DNA of 64,000 nucleotides, from contig OX485804.1 of NCBI GenBank assembly GCA_950295325.1, positions 27,592,001 to 27,656,000 on the forward strand, in the 5' to 3' direction. The DNA is from Polytrichum commune. Taxonomy: Eukaryota; Streptophyta; Polytrichopsida; Polytrichales; Polytrichaceae. The translations under genes and the position numbers were made by a program. The notes below the pieces were generated by a model. That model was not told the origin of the DNA. It did not search any database and saw only the letters and a list, made by a program, of their open reading frames with translations. Numbering within the stretch: the first letter of the stretch is position 1; the number at the start of each line of letters is the position of its first letter. This document shows positions 1-11,834 of the stretch, piece by piece.

Positions 1-162
1 AACTTGTAGGTAAGTTGAAGAGTCAGGCTCCTCAGCTTACCGACCCAATTTCTGTGCCACTTGCTTAAATTAGGTTTTGACCTTGTCAGTAATAATTAAT
101 GTGCAAGTAGTATAGAATTTTTCCTGTACTTATTACAGCCTTACAGGAATGTCATATGGGTA

Positions 163-1493
163 CAGTCTAACCTTGATAATGTCACCCTTGTTAATAGAAC
201 ACCTTGATATTGTCACCTAAAAGTTTCAAACCGATTTTCATAGTGTAAAACTCCCTCGTTATTATCCCTATCACCCTTGGTAATGTCACTATTTTTTTTC
301 CAAAATCCGTAATGTAAATGTGATAATACCAAGTATGGATGGATTGTATGTGATGGTTGGATGGATAGATTGTAGTAGCCGAAAGGGTCATGCGCCGCCC
401 CTGTGATACATTCTAACCTTGATATTCATGGTGAGGTCAAGAAAGTTATAGATGGGTTTAATGCTTTTGTACTCTCCCATATCACTATCTTGTTCCTTCC
501 ACCAAATGTGACTTCAGTTGTTCAACCTTTGGATCAAGGAGTGATTGCAACATTCAAAATGTGCTATAAGGGCAAGCTTGTTGTCTGGACTTTGCAACAA
601 ATTGATAACAACTCAAATGAAGATTTGAGGAAAGTGAATGTTGATCTATTTCAAGCTATGCTATGGTGTGTGGCGGCATGGCATGAATTAGATGATCTAA
701 CCATTAGAAATTGTTGGAGAAAGTCCTTCATATTGCCTACAGAGTGGAATGCAGATATCAACAATTTTGATGAATGTATGAAGTCCAAAATGGAGGAAGC
801 AACTTTGGAATTGGGCAATCTCATCGCCGCATTGAATTTGGGTTTGGATGTCGAAGGCAAGCCTGTAGAAAAGCTTTGTCCTTTGGAATACATAAACATG
901 GAAGGTGAAGATGATTTTGAGGTGGAATATTCTATTGAGGAGCTTGTGCAATTAGTGCAAGATGGCGAACAAGTTCTTGATTCCATGGAAGTAGACCCAT
1001 TGATTGTTGATAGCAGTGATGATGAGTCTAAAGTAGTGAAGCTAAGCGATGCACAAAAATATGCTAAAGATGTTTTGAATTTTATGGCTAGCCAAGGTAC
1101 TCAAATTTTCAACACTCTGGAATTGTTAGGAATGGAAAAAATCCATGACAAACTCATTAGAATTGGTGTTGCACATTTAACATCAACAAAACAATGTGAC
1201 ATTAGAAGCTTCTTTGACTCTAGTGAGAGGTCTTTACCTGATCTCAATGACACATTATGATGTGCTCTTGTTGTTATTCACAATTTTGAATTAGATTTTA
1301 CATTCAAAAACATTGAAGTCTTGTATTTGTTATTTTTTTTTACATTGTAATTTTATTTTGATTTTCTACCTTTTTTTGATAATATCACATTATGCACAAA
1401 TCTTCAAAATGTGACATTATCAAATATGTCACACCTTGTTTATATCACTCTTTTTGGTGAAACGGATGGTGTGACATTATCAAGGTTAGACTG
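163..1493 (+). mobile_element. Internally deleted pogo/Tigger DNA transposon
   Basis: Both ends carry the same terminal inverted repeat of at least 23 bp, starting CAGTCTAACCTTGATAATGT at 163 and ending in its reverse complement at 1493. A TA dinucleotide lies directly outside each end (161-162 and 1494-1495), the usual Tc1/mariner-pogo target duplication. The interior encodes only the C-terminal part of a Tigger/jerky-type transposase (403-1260), so the N-terminal DNA-binding half was lost and the copy cannot move by itself. A related but distinct element lies at 62093-62951. Confidence 0.88.
403..1260 (+). pseudogene. Tigger/jerky-like transposase, C-terminal part (DDE_1 family)
   Basis: An open frame of about 285 codons shows the family hallmark LPPNVTSVVQPLDQGVIATFK near residue 32, then an acidic C-terminal region (EGEDDFEVEYSIEE, SSDDES). 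In full Tigger transposases this block follows the DDE core and an N-terminal CENP-B/HTH DNA-binding region; both are absent here because the frame opens straight after an internal deletion junction. The first codon is GTG in the middle of the domain, so no natural start remains. It lies between matched inverted repeats (163-1493). The open frame suggests a fairly recent loss. What is seen is the frame and motif; the lack of activity is inferred. Confidence 0.85.
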
Positions 1494-1621
1494 TAGTGTA
1501 CCACTGGACATGTACAGTGCGCAACTTATTGGATTGATCAATAAGTACTGAACAGACAGACAGGGAGCCTAAACTATTGCAACTTGCATTGTAATTTTAG
1601 CACTGACTCTCGCATATGACA

Positions 1622-2365
1622 AGAAGAAGAAGAAGAACTCCGGTCCCTTTTAGGGGCCGGAGTGAATAAAGTATATGTTCGTAGGACATCCTAAGCCACA
1701 CCCCAGGGTAATGGCATTGGGTGTAATACTACTTCACCCTTTTCAGGGAGTAGACACTATATTAGTAACAAGTTTTTACTTTACCGGGTTAACCGGTGGA
1801 ATGGGCTTAGGGGGTGAGTACATTGGGTTTTTAAGATTTAAGTATAGTTTTGTAGATTATTGATAGGTTGCTTATTTTCTATCCGTCTTTTGTGGATTAG
1901 TATTGAGTGTGCATATTGTATGGCGATTATGTTGATTTGTTGAAATGTGTGCTTAATTTGTGATGTGGGAAGTTTGAGTTGTGTTTCTAGTGCCTTCATC
2001 GAGGGGATATGAGTTGTGGCTCTAGCGCCGGATGCTAGTACTATGAGTGGGGCAACCTTCCATCCTTTTGTAGTGAGGGTGTTAATAAGTGGTTGATATT
2101 TCATGGTTTTTCTTTCTAGTGTTTCGGCCGAGAACCTGTCATTACAATATGTGAATTCTATGTATTGTATTGTGACTTCTTGTGTGGGTGCTTCTGGTGG
2201 GGGGGAATTGTATGGATGACCGATGACACATAATATGTCGGGTTTGAGCCGAGCATTGCAATGACATCGTTGGGTGTTGCATGTGCATGGTAGTAGCCAT
2301 GTAGGTACTGTATTTTCTTGTGGAGAATCGTTGTGTGTTCCTACGTTCATAAGTGTATAATATGA
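1622..2365 (-). mobile_element. 5'-truncated LINE copy with 11-bp target duplication
   Basis: The direct repeat CGCATATGACA flanks the segment at 1611-1621 and 2366-2376. Read on the minus strand, the element ends in a (TTC)n simple-repeat tail at 1622-1636, preceded by a short untranslated region and by the C-terminus of a LINE ORF2. Tail, 5' truncation and an 11-bp duplication together are the signature of target-primed reverse transcription. The last ~125 bp match the tiny copy at 3240-3363, which has a TTA tail instead. Confidence 0.85.
1838..2365 (-). pseudogene. LINE ORF2 C-terminal domain fragment
   Basis: The frame reads into the element from the 5' junction and stops at 1838. It contains a Cys/His cluster (CTCNTQRCHC) followed by NARLKPDILCVIG and IQYIEFTYCNDRF, then ERKTMKYQPLI and KRRIENKQP near the end. 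This is the extreme C-terminal part of a LINE polyprotein, downstream of RT and RNase H. The spacing PD...E...K resembles a PD-(D/E)xK nuclease fold, but that reading is an inference. A decayed relative of the same segment is at 13286-13850. The methionine just outside the element belongs to flanking DNA. Confidence 0.7.
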
Positions 2366-2498
2366 CGCATATGACACTATATATAATTATGAAACACAAT
2401 GCTAACGTTCCAGCCGAATGTTTCACGGTCCCTCTCGTGGGAGAAACAGTATCACTGTTAAGTTAAGTTACCCCGCATAATTTCAAGGGTGAACATCT

Positions 2499-2724
2499 CA
2501 GTGATTGAAGAGATTTGGGCAAAATCGGTCACCATCCTAATGTTTCCAAGTCCAACCTAAGTTACATGTTGATTTCTTTTGGACTTTCTTTACTGATTTA
2601 AAGAACATTCTATAGATTCCTCTGAAAGGATTGGCGATTGGTCTAACCTCAGGAATTTGAATCAGTTATTTCTCAACTCATTCAGCCAATCTTTAACTAG
2701 CGGATTGGATCTCTCCATTCATAG
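2499..2724 (-). mobile_element. hAT-like MITE (CGGGGAGA family), copy 1
   Basis: This 226-bp copy reads CTATGAATGGAGAG at its 5' end and ends in CACTG on the minus strand. Flanking 8-mers agree at 6 of 8 positions (gaacatct at 2491-2498, aaacatgt at 2725-2732), as expected for an aged 8-bp hAT duplication. Internal sequence matches the copies at 15631, 42105, 54163 and 56980. Confidence 0.75.
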
Positions 2725-2732
2725 AAACATGT

Positions 2733-3229
2733 GAATTACTTTGGTTTGATCTCTAGAAAGTTGCTTACATTTGATGGTGAATCACTTTCTCCTCTTACAA
2801 ATCAAGACTACCCAACTGACACAATGTTGTATTTCCGTATGGCCCGTGTTGACTTGGCTAGAATATATTGCATGGGTACAGGCTTACCAATTGTAATGTT
2901 GAAAATTGAAGAGTTTTGGGCAAACATATGCATTACTTAAATACCCAATCCAAACAATAACATGTTCTGTTATCCTCATTACCATGGGGGGCTATTACCA
3001 TAGAGTGTTGTTTGGCTCAACCTTTAAAGTGCCGGAATGCAGTTCCATGTGGGATTCAGCCAAGTCCTAACCAATGTGAGCACAACACATGGTTAGTTTA
3101 TGTATTTTGTGTCAAACCAAACAACACCCTATGATAGTTTTTCCTTAGAGATGACAATTTTGAGAGGGAACATGTCCAATGTAGGGAAGTATCTTTCGGT
3201 GATGTGCTTGTATGTTTTGTGTGGTGTGA
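2733..3229. other. Anonymous intergenic DNA
   Basis: No gene or structured repeat could be recognised. The short open frames here have no family features. Confidence 0.5.
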
Positions 3230-3239
3230 TTCCAACAAT

Positions 3240-3363
3240 AATAATAATAATAATAAGAGCTCCAATCTCCTTAATGAAGGTCGAAGTGAATAAAGTGTCA
3301 ATTTGTAAAACATCCGTGGCCACATCCTAAAGGACAATGACTTTGGGTGTAGAACTACTTCAC
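3240..3363 (-). mobile_element. Very short LINE 3' end with 10-bp target duplication
   Basis: The direct repeat TTCCAACAAT flanks the segment (3230-3239 and 3364-3373). On the minus strand the 124-bp insert is the 3' untranslated end of the LINE at 1622-2365, closed by a (TTA)n tail. It is an extremely 5'-truncated insertion. Confidence 0.8.
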
Positions 3364-3547
3364 TTCCAACAATTAGTAAAACCAAATATGTACATAGGAA
3401 AACTTCCTAAGGTTCTTGGACATGGTCAAAGACAGACCGTGATAGTGTGGCGTAGTAAGAAAAACAAGAATAAAATCTTAATACTAAGTGGTGTTTTGGC
3501 AAGACTCTTGAATCAAACTTAGGCATAAGGTACCATTGAAAATGACA

Positions 3548-3698
3548 TAGCATTACTCATTGTTTGTTAAATGGGGCCCTTAGAACATAACAATTGGATG
3601 CTTGGAAAGCTAAGTCATGAGACTTCAACTTCCAAGCATCCGATTGTTATATTCTGAGGCCCCCTTGAACAAACAATAGGTGTTGAGTAATGTTATGG
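3548..3698. repeat. Foldback (hairpin) MITE, family copy 1
   Basis: Two arms of about 60 bases are near reverse complements around a short centre. The left arm contains ACATAACAATTGGATGCTTG and the right arm CAAGCATCCGATTGTTATAT. The arrangement, GGGCCC block and CTTAGAACATAAC motif recur at 19497-19665. Confidence 0.75.
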
Positions 3699-4452
3699 AC
3701 AAATATTTTAGTTATAATTCCACCTCCTTCCCATGTGACTTAAGCTAAGCCTAGAAAGTTGGTTCTAAAAACACAGCCTTCACACCATCGACACCATCTA
3801 GTCCTGAGCCTGGTTGGCAAATGATGTGGTATGGTTTAAAAGCAGAGGTTTTAAGCTTCAAGCACCAACCCTCCCATCGGTACATAGACATGAGGCAAGA
3901 ATTTAGGACCTTTAAAATTGTTACCTCCCACCTTTGTGATTGGTTGTTTTTGGTCTTAGTTATGAAGGCACGTGGAACTTCATTAACAAAAAATGATCGT
4001 AAGATAGATGAGTAGTAAGGCATTTGAGGGTGGGACAAAAACTATCCAACATTCATAGCTTGGTAGATAAAACAACAAACATGTGTGAAAACTTCTTAAC
4101 TAAAACTTACTCGAAAATCTCATGAGCAAGTTCTTATAGGTGCATCGGGATATAGCTAGATGCCTCCACTATAACCAAGGGAGCTTTACTTGGTATTTAT
4201 GAAAGACTTTGGTTTTTTGGTAAAGGCAGGTGGGAAGGGGGCATAGTAATGCTTAACAGTTACAATTGAGAAAATAGCCTTAGTAGATTGAGGTGATGAA
4301 TCTTGGATGGGTAATTATTTCAAGAATGAAAAAATGATGGCAGCTACATACAAAGTATGATAAAATATGGCATGCAATTGACATGCAATTGAACATCCAA
4401 ATCCAACCAGCCTTTCTGGAAGTATGCGTAGCCCTAACCCTAACTTACCCTT

Positions 4453-4460
4453 AAACCCTA
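4453..4460 (+). promoter_or_regulatory. Telo-box AAACCCTA upstream of the TPR gene
   Basis: AAACCCTAG stands about 315 bases before the ATG at 4774, following CCCTAACCCTAAC at about 4432. Telo-boxes are common in promoters and 5' leaders of plant housekeeping genes. No TATA box could be assigned with confidence. The stretch 3700-4773 shows no other feature. Confidence 0.4.
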
Positions 4461-4773
4461 GCTCTTGCTCCCCTGCTCTCTTTTTCGATTGCTGTTTGGG
4501 GAACTGCAACCGATCCAACAAGAGTTTTTTTCCTTGTCGATGAGAGAAGACCCTACCTCGGCTTGCATTACTGTTGTGTCTTGGCTTTGATTTCTGGAGC
4601 TTCATATTTAGCTGTTCGATCATCAGTTTCGGTGATGTGAGTTGCATTTTCCCGGGTCACATGTCTATGGGTACTCGGAATATGTGGCGATAACAAGGAG
4701 CCTCCCGGAACAAATTTTGGAACAAAACCCTTGATAGGATCTGGAAAAGGTTTTTGGTTTGTGAGGTGTTGAG

Positions 4774-7700
4774 ATGGGGGCTTCGAGGAGGATCATACCG
4801 GCCTTGCGCCATGCTGCCACTCGGACTCTCGAGACTCGTATGCGCTCTACCCTTTTGATTGTTTTTGCGGTGGAATGTGGGGATTTTGCAGGCTTTGAGA
4901 TTAAGGTTCATGGGGTGAGAATGACTTCTGTCTTTGAGCGGAAGCGCATAATGGTAAAATTAAATGTATCCAACATATATAGCAAGTTTACTCAAGGGAA
5001 GTACTAACCCTTGCGAGACTTCAAGTCTGGATTTCGATCTATAAGTATTATTGTGATCATTTCTGGAAAAGTACTTAGAGGTTTTGGCTACAATGCAAGA
5101 CCTGATTGACCTTACGATGATGTTCAAGTCTTGTCCGCATTCAAAGGGAAAAAAAGAAAAAATACAAACAAACAAACAAAAAAGAGAAAAGAGAACCTTT
5201 GAAGGGCTCCTGAGTTTAGTATTTGGGAAGAGAGTTGCACTGAATGATGATGCACAATTGGAAGTGAGAATGTTGGTTTTTTTTTTTTCAATATAAATGT
5301 GGGACTTTACATGATTTGCCGCATGCTCATGATCGTAGACCTGGAATTCGAGACAAAAGCAAAGTTTTTTGTGCTCCTTGTAGTTTTAAATTATGAGGTG
5401 TGACAATTTCTGTGAATTTACTCATGTGCAGGTATGTCGGATGAATTCATAATCTCTCAGACTCGCAGATTTTTAAAGAGGGGGAATTGTACAGGGCTAT
5501 GGCCTCAATGTCGAGCCTTTTCCTGCACATCGAATGACCAAGATCACAATGAAGCTCGTCATCAAAATGCTACCCGCACCACCCTATCAAATCCCAGACG
5601 TGTATCATCTCATGCAAATTCAAGCATTCGGAGTTACACAAACACTCATAGCTTTCCATGTGAACGAAGATTGCCATCTGCACACATTGCCACGACTTCT
5701 GGACACCGGATGATGAGTAGTAGGAGCTGGCTATGGCAGAGGCAGTATAGTTCTGAATCCAACAACATACCAAAGAAAAAAGGGCTGCTAGAGAGCCAGA
5801 TTGGTCAAGAACTTATGACAGAGGCTGCAGAACAGAACTCTACACCTGGCTCCTTTGAAGGTAAATTTAGTTGCGGACATTTAATTTTCTGTCTACTCAA
5901 GCCACAGTTGGTGTTGGCAGCAACTCAATGTCGACATAATTTTTGGTGTGCTGGTGTTGTTTGCATCAGAATCTTGGACTCCTCGCTTCATTGTGAGTGT
6001 GTGTTTGCAGGTTTGGATGGGAAGCTCTCACCTGACGAGGAAGCTGCACTGAAGGAAGCAGAGGCAGAGTTTGAAAAGGCTCAACAAGGAAAAGGTGATT
6101 AGCTTTAGAAAAGTCTCTTTGTATATGGTAATATATCTGCTTTGAACTACAAATGTTACTAGTAGGAGAAAGTTAGCCACCACCAAAGCAGAGCTTGTCT
6201 TGTCTGTAAGGCTTTCAATGTATATTGGCATACATGCACTAAGGTACAAGCGCCTATTGTGGGCACTTTGAGCACTACAGGCCCTTACCCAACCCAGACA
6301 AATTATTCAATTAAGCAATTAAGCAATTTTATTTGGATCAGCAATTAAGTTATGAGCACAATGACATAAAAATTACATGAATCAGAGCATATCTAATTTC
6401 TATAGAAATGTTCATCGTCATAAACCTCATTTGACCCTTCTGAGCCACATAGGCCCCCCAAAATGGACAGTGTTGATTGTTAACATTTTGTCTCCTTCAA
6501 ACATTGAGCTGCAATTTTAGTCCTTAAAATAATACAAATAGTTTTCATGTTGAAGTAGGTAGTTGCTCACTTTGGGGGAAATGTAGGTGTTGGATTTGGG
6601 CTCGCTGGTGGAATTGGGCGCTTCTACCTTAGGTCTGTGTGTGATTTTCTCCAAGTTGTATTGGATGCAAGAATTCCAAATTTCCTTCTGTTTCAATTTA
6701 ATTTTAATTTCAATTTATCATTATTATTATTGATGTAATGACAACTTTCCAAGATAGCAAAGTAATTCCAGGTAACACGCGTGGTGCACTTTAGAATCAG
6801 TGTCGGGCAGTGGGGACAGGCAGCATTGATTTAGAGGCAAAACTGTCAGCAATTCGCAGTTTTACAGTCAAGAAAGATAAGGGACTTGCTCAAGTCAATT
6901 TTATGTAGTGTGCGTATACTTGTTTTAGTAGAAGACTTCATGCAGTCTTCATGTATTAGTTTAAAGTGGAGCTGCTTGACTTTTGCAGAAGCTCCAGTGA
7001 CTCCAGAAAACCTTCAAGAAATGCTTCAGGAGTTGCAAGCATTGGGAGACCCCAAAGACGTACGGATTGCAATTATCTCGTTAAGACTGGCGCAAGAGTA
7101 TGATGCACGCGGGGAGAATCCTTCAACCACTCTTAAACTTGGAGAACAGGCTCTTGCAATATTCGAGGCATCAGGAAGCTATGTGACGGAAGTGGGAATG
7201 TGCTACCATCTCATTGCGTCATCTTGCCACAAAATGGGGCAGCATGATCGAAGTCTTGAGAATCTAAACAAGGCTCTGAAGCTCCTTGAAGATAAAGAAG
7301 CAAAGGATTCTGCACCGGTTAAGTTTGCAGTTCTGTTTCTACTTGGTGACACTTTAGCAGCCTTGGGAAAGCATGAAGATGCTCTTCAACACTATGTTGC
7401 AGGTTTGGCTGTGCAAGAAACCGTTCTGGAAGCTGGTCATCCCCAGCTAGCCGCCAATTACCGGCAGGTAAGGGTTTTATTGGTCACACATACTTGATGT
7501 TGTTTTGAGACATGTTGCACTTTACATCCCTACCTATGACTTCTGAGTTAAGTTTGGCTACATGAGGATAATAGTGAGCCCACTGGTTGCTGTATCTATC
7601 TCCACAAATTCTTCCGCATCCATCCCCTTTTTGCTTTTTGGATGCGGATGTGGGTGGATTCTCCAACTGGTTGCTGTATCCATATCCCCATTTGGAAGAA

Positions 7701-10700
7701 ATGCTTTTTTGATGTCATCTTGTCTACCCTAAAGACATGGTAAAGAGCTCATCAACTCAAGCACCCTACACTATTTTAGGTAATTCAATCACCTTTATGT
7801 GGAAATCTGAGAGAATAGAAGGTCATTGATTGCTAGTCTCATTACGTTTGTTGGGAGTTTGTGGGGGCAAGAAATGGTCTCTATTTGTTGGAAAAAGTGG
7901 ATGGCTGCATCCACTTTCCACATTCAAATGTGGATGCGGCAATGGGTGGAGCAATCTCAACCTATCTTCCAACATAATACCATTTTATATCCATATTAAA
8001 TGTTATGGTTACGGATACAGCAACCAGTGGGCTTGTTCTTTCTTGAGGCCAGTCTTCTGATGCCCATCACTGTCTTCCTTGTCCACAGGTAGGGGAGGCA
8101 TTTACACAAGTAATGCTGTTTGATGAAGCAAAAGCCTTGGTAACTAGGGCACTTGAGATGCATGTCAAGCTCCATGGCCAAGGCTCCATAGATGAGGCCA
8201 TTGACCGCCGACTACTAGCAGTTATATATAGTGGGCTGGAAGAACATGAGAAAGCTCTTGAAGAACAAAAATCTGTAAAGACAATTTTATTGGAGAAGAA
8301 ATTCATCTCCGAAGTTGTGTTTGTTGAGATTGCCATGGCAGATACCCAGATCACATTGGGGAGGTTCGATGATGCAATTTCTTCCCTTCAAGGTGCACTA
8401 TCGCATCTGGAAGAAGGTAGTTCAATGCAGGCTCTTGCTACTGCGAACCTTGCCAAGGCCTATGCACAACAGGGTAATCATGAAGAAGCTAAAGCCCATT
8501 CCAGGTAACACTTGATAATTTCAACTTAGTCATGATTGTACAATTTCATATCTACCGCTCCATTTAAGAATGATACGTTTTGGTCATGCTTTACCTTCCA
8601 GGAAATGGTTTACTTCCTCCTCAGATGGCTTTGACCAAACATAGGATGGTTAAAAGAACCTGTAAAAACTGGAATACAAAATCCAAGCATATTCGTACAA
8701 ATGAAACTCTACTGCCTATCACATTGCTTTTTTAATTTCTCAAAATTTTAACGGTTTGCCAAGGTTAAGATTTAAATAGATGCCAAGGACAAGCATATGT
8801 GCTCAAAACGATGGCTTTTTTTCTTTTCTTCTTGGTTTTTTTGCAGAAAGGCGATTGAGATTCTTGACAGGAAGATGGAAGGCTCGAATGGGGGAGGCAA
8901 TGAGTTGCTTGCAACAGCTGAATGCTTTACAGAATTGGCAGCTATCCACGAGCGCATGAACCAGCCCGAAGAAGCAATCAGTCTTTTAAAGAAAGCTCTC
9001 CCTCTCTTCCAACAGATGCCAACACAACTCAATGCTGCTGCAGGTTGATTCTAAATGCATGTTTATTATGATTCTTTTCTCATCTCTTTACTTCTTTTCT
9101 TCTGTGGCTTCTCGAGCTCGTTTCAGTTTACAATGCAACGGTTAACATTGTATCTGGGTCCATTTATGGTTAATAACAAAAGAAATGGTAAAATAACAAT
9201 CAATGCAGATGCAGTGGTACTCTCTATGTTCTACTTTATGTTCTCATGTTGAATTTGACACTAGGAACTTTTTTAGATTATCCTAAATTGTTCTGGTAGT
9301 CCTGGTAAATTCTTTGATGCTGCTCTATTGGTTACTTCTATCCATGTTACTTCTATGTATAAATTTGTCTGATGGTTTGGTTTTTCCATGAGGTTGCAAT
9401 GTCTTGATGTCATTTTAACTAGGTCAGAATAAGAGTACTGGATTGTATTTTCATACCAGAGTTATCCTTTAGCTCAATGAGACTTTTTGTCAGGAGTTGG
9501 TTGTGGATAGAATATCAATAATTTCTTTCAAGTGGTGGTGCATCCCCAGAGGTAGTGTTTGAATCTGAAAGAAGGGCAATGTATTGCGGTTCATTGAAAG
9601 CCAAACTCATTTTAGGACCTCTTAGCATGCTAAAATGGGTTTGATCCTCAATGAAATGATATGAAATGTTCTGTATTCAAATCTCCACATGACCTCCAAG
9701 CATGCACCAAAAACTTACTGAACATGGAAAGTTTTGTGAGAAAAACAACCAACTACCTACCTAAAGTCATGTTGTGTTAGAAGATAACTCTACTGTTCAG
9801 ATCTTAGAACATAATTCTCACACTATGCATACATGTGCCGTTTAATTGCCTGATTAGTAGCAACTGGCTTCTGCATCTCAGGGTGACCTGAAAATGCATC
9901 CTTTAAGATTCTCTTGTTTGGGATACTTCACCCTTTTGCCTTTATAGGTAAAATGAGCACAAGAATGTTTCTCTGATAAATTTGAATGGTTCACTTACAA
10001 ATCCCCGTTCTTGTGGCAGGCTGTCAAGCTCAGATTGGCATGCTACTCTTCTTCACCGGTAAAGTGACAGAAGCTGTTCCGTACATGGAAGAGGCTGCCA
10101 AAAATTTGAGGGACAGTTTTGGGGATGGACACTTCTCCCTTGCACTTGTGCTCAATCACTTGGCTGTTGCTCAAGTAGAGCTAGAAAATCTGAGTAAGGC
10201 AGTGGATCTCTTTGAAGAAGCAAAAGGCATTCTTACTAAGACACATGGTCCTGGACAACAAGATACTCTTGCAGTGTATCACAATCTGATGAAGGTGTAC
10301 TCCAATCTTGGAAGGTAACTCTCTCAGATTCTTTACTCTGCTATCAGCTGGAATCACAATTTGTTCTCTTGAGTGCATTTTTAGTTTTGATATTATGCAA
10401 GTTGTTTGGAGTTTAGGCATTTTAGAAGACCAATCTAAAATTCCCCCTCCCCGCCACTGCTGGTTCTAGTGGTTGACTGGATGGGAATCATCTTTCCCAA
10501 AGATGACAATTTTTACTGAAGAGCCCAAAAGAAATGACTATAGTCTGAGTGTACTGATTGGTATTGGATTATCCAGATGATGTTAGCTATGAACACAAGA
10601 AGTGTAATATCCATTTATAGTCTGTTTAATTTTTATTATTAGTTTATGTATTTAAACATGAGGGTAAAAATGCATTTCAAGAATAGATATATTTTTGTAA

Positions 10701-11136
10701 ATGCCCAACTTGTCAGAGCGGATGTTTGGCACCTAAGATGGATGCATCTTGGCTCAGCATATCTGGCCCAAAGATTTCTATTTATTTTTCATTTTCTTTT
10801 TACTTATTTTTACATACATAATCTCTCTTGAAAACTGCAATTGTGGATGACTGCTCATTTGATCTCTGAATGCTGTGGTTGTAGTGGGGATTTGGTTGTG
10901 TCGGAAGCACATTTGTTTTGTTCTGACATTCCTATGTTTGATTCTCCAGGAAAGAAGAAGCAATTGCAAATGCTAGACACATTATAACAGAGTTGGAGAA
11001 ACAAGGTGAACCTGCGAAATCTGCTCTTTCTGAAGCCCAAAAAGATCTTGCTGAGCTAGAAGGTTCCCAGGGAAGTCCTAATGGCGAAGCTGTCGGACAA
11101 TTGTCGGAGTCTATGAAACTCCAGGGTGGAGACTGA
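4774..11136 (+). CDS. TPR (kinesin-light-chain-like) protein, eight exons, 716 aa
   Basis: Exons read: 4774-4837, 5432-5860, 6011-6094, 6989-7467, 8089-8504, 8847-9043, 10020-10314 and 10950-11136. All introns are GT-AG and the joined frame is open for 716 codons. The protein opens with an arginine-rich, acid-free stretch (MGASRRIIPALRHAATRT) typical of mitochondrial targeting. A serine/arginine-rich linker follows to about residue 160, then an acidic helix (LSPDEEAALKEAEAEFEKAQQ). From about residue 195 to 680 there are degenerate TPR repeats, for example HEDALQHYVAGLAVQE, EEAISLLKKALPLFQQ and KAVDLFEEAKGIL. The best plant match by memory is the At2g31240-type organellar TPR family, which acts as a protein-protein scaffold with no known catalysis. 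Exon 1 is the least certain part: it rests on phase, the GTATGC donor and composition. MITE DNA sits in intron 4. Confidence 0.87.
7576..8033. repeat. MITE-like insertion in intron 4 of the TPR gene
   Basis: The left end AGCCCACTGGTTGCTGTATC is mirrored by GATACAGCAACCAGTGGGCT at the right end, about 20 bp of near-perfect inverted repeat. An internal third copy of CTGGTTGCTGTATC lies near 7665. The superfamily is not clear because no clean target duplication was found. Confidence 0.65.
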
Positions 11137-11830
11137 TCACATCTTGAGAGAAGTGGAAGACAAAGTTTGCACAAGCTCTTGAATTGCATGAAACCACTTG
11201 TACATTGTTGACAAGGTCTGCTGCAGCACTCAGATAGCAACGAAGACCAAGCAAGAGTTCTTCCATTCATGGAAGTAGAGAGAGAGAGCAGACTGAGTTT
11301 GAGTGTTGCAACAGTAGTGGTGTTCAAAAGGGTCCAATGATAGTAAAATCAGGGGTCTTTTGAATAGCCATGGTCTCAATGTCCACCACTCTCACAGCAG
11401 AGCTTGTCATGTGGTTTGTGTTGCCAATACACAAAACCCACTTCAACCATGTGCTTCCCAAATATCATAGAGGATATGATGAATATGGTTAAGCTGGGTT
11501 GAAGGTCGTTAGAGGTGAAGAGTAGTTTCATGATTTTTCTTGGTGCTATCTACAGAGCTATGTTGGTGGTGACTGCTTATTCTTGGACAATTTGAGTTCT
11601 GAGGTCTAGATTTCTCCTAGTTTCTTGCTAGAAAAGTTTGGGTTGAAAAAGAGTCGTGCACTACCAGAAGGAATTATCTATGCATCATCTTGGGCACTGT
11701 GTTGGAACTTCTTAGAGATTGTGTCATAGAGGACCCTCACGTCAGGAGTTCAGGGTGATTACAGAGTCATGTCTGTCATTTTTTTAAACTTCGCAATTAA
11801 TATGCAAATGTCCATATTTTGAGCTTTGAT
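11137..11830 (+). other. 3' untranslated and downstream region of the TPR gene
   Basis: This follows the TGA at 11134-11136. No further coding frame or repeat was recognised; the first few hundred bases are probably transcribed 3' UTR. No polyadenylation signal could be fixed. Confidence 0.45.
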
Positions 11831-11834
11831 TTAG

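Noticed and set aside
1675-1863. A 62-codon plus-strand protein
   Set aside because: It is the opposite strand of the LINE 3' end and has no features of its own.
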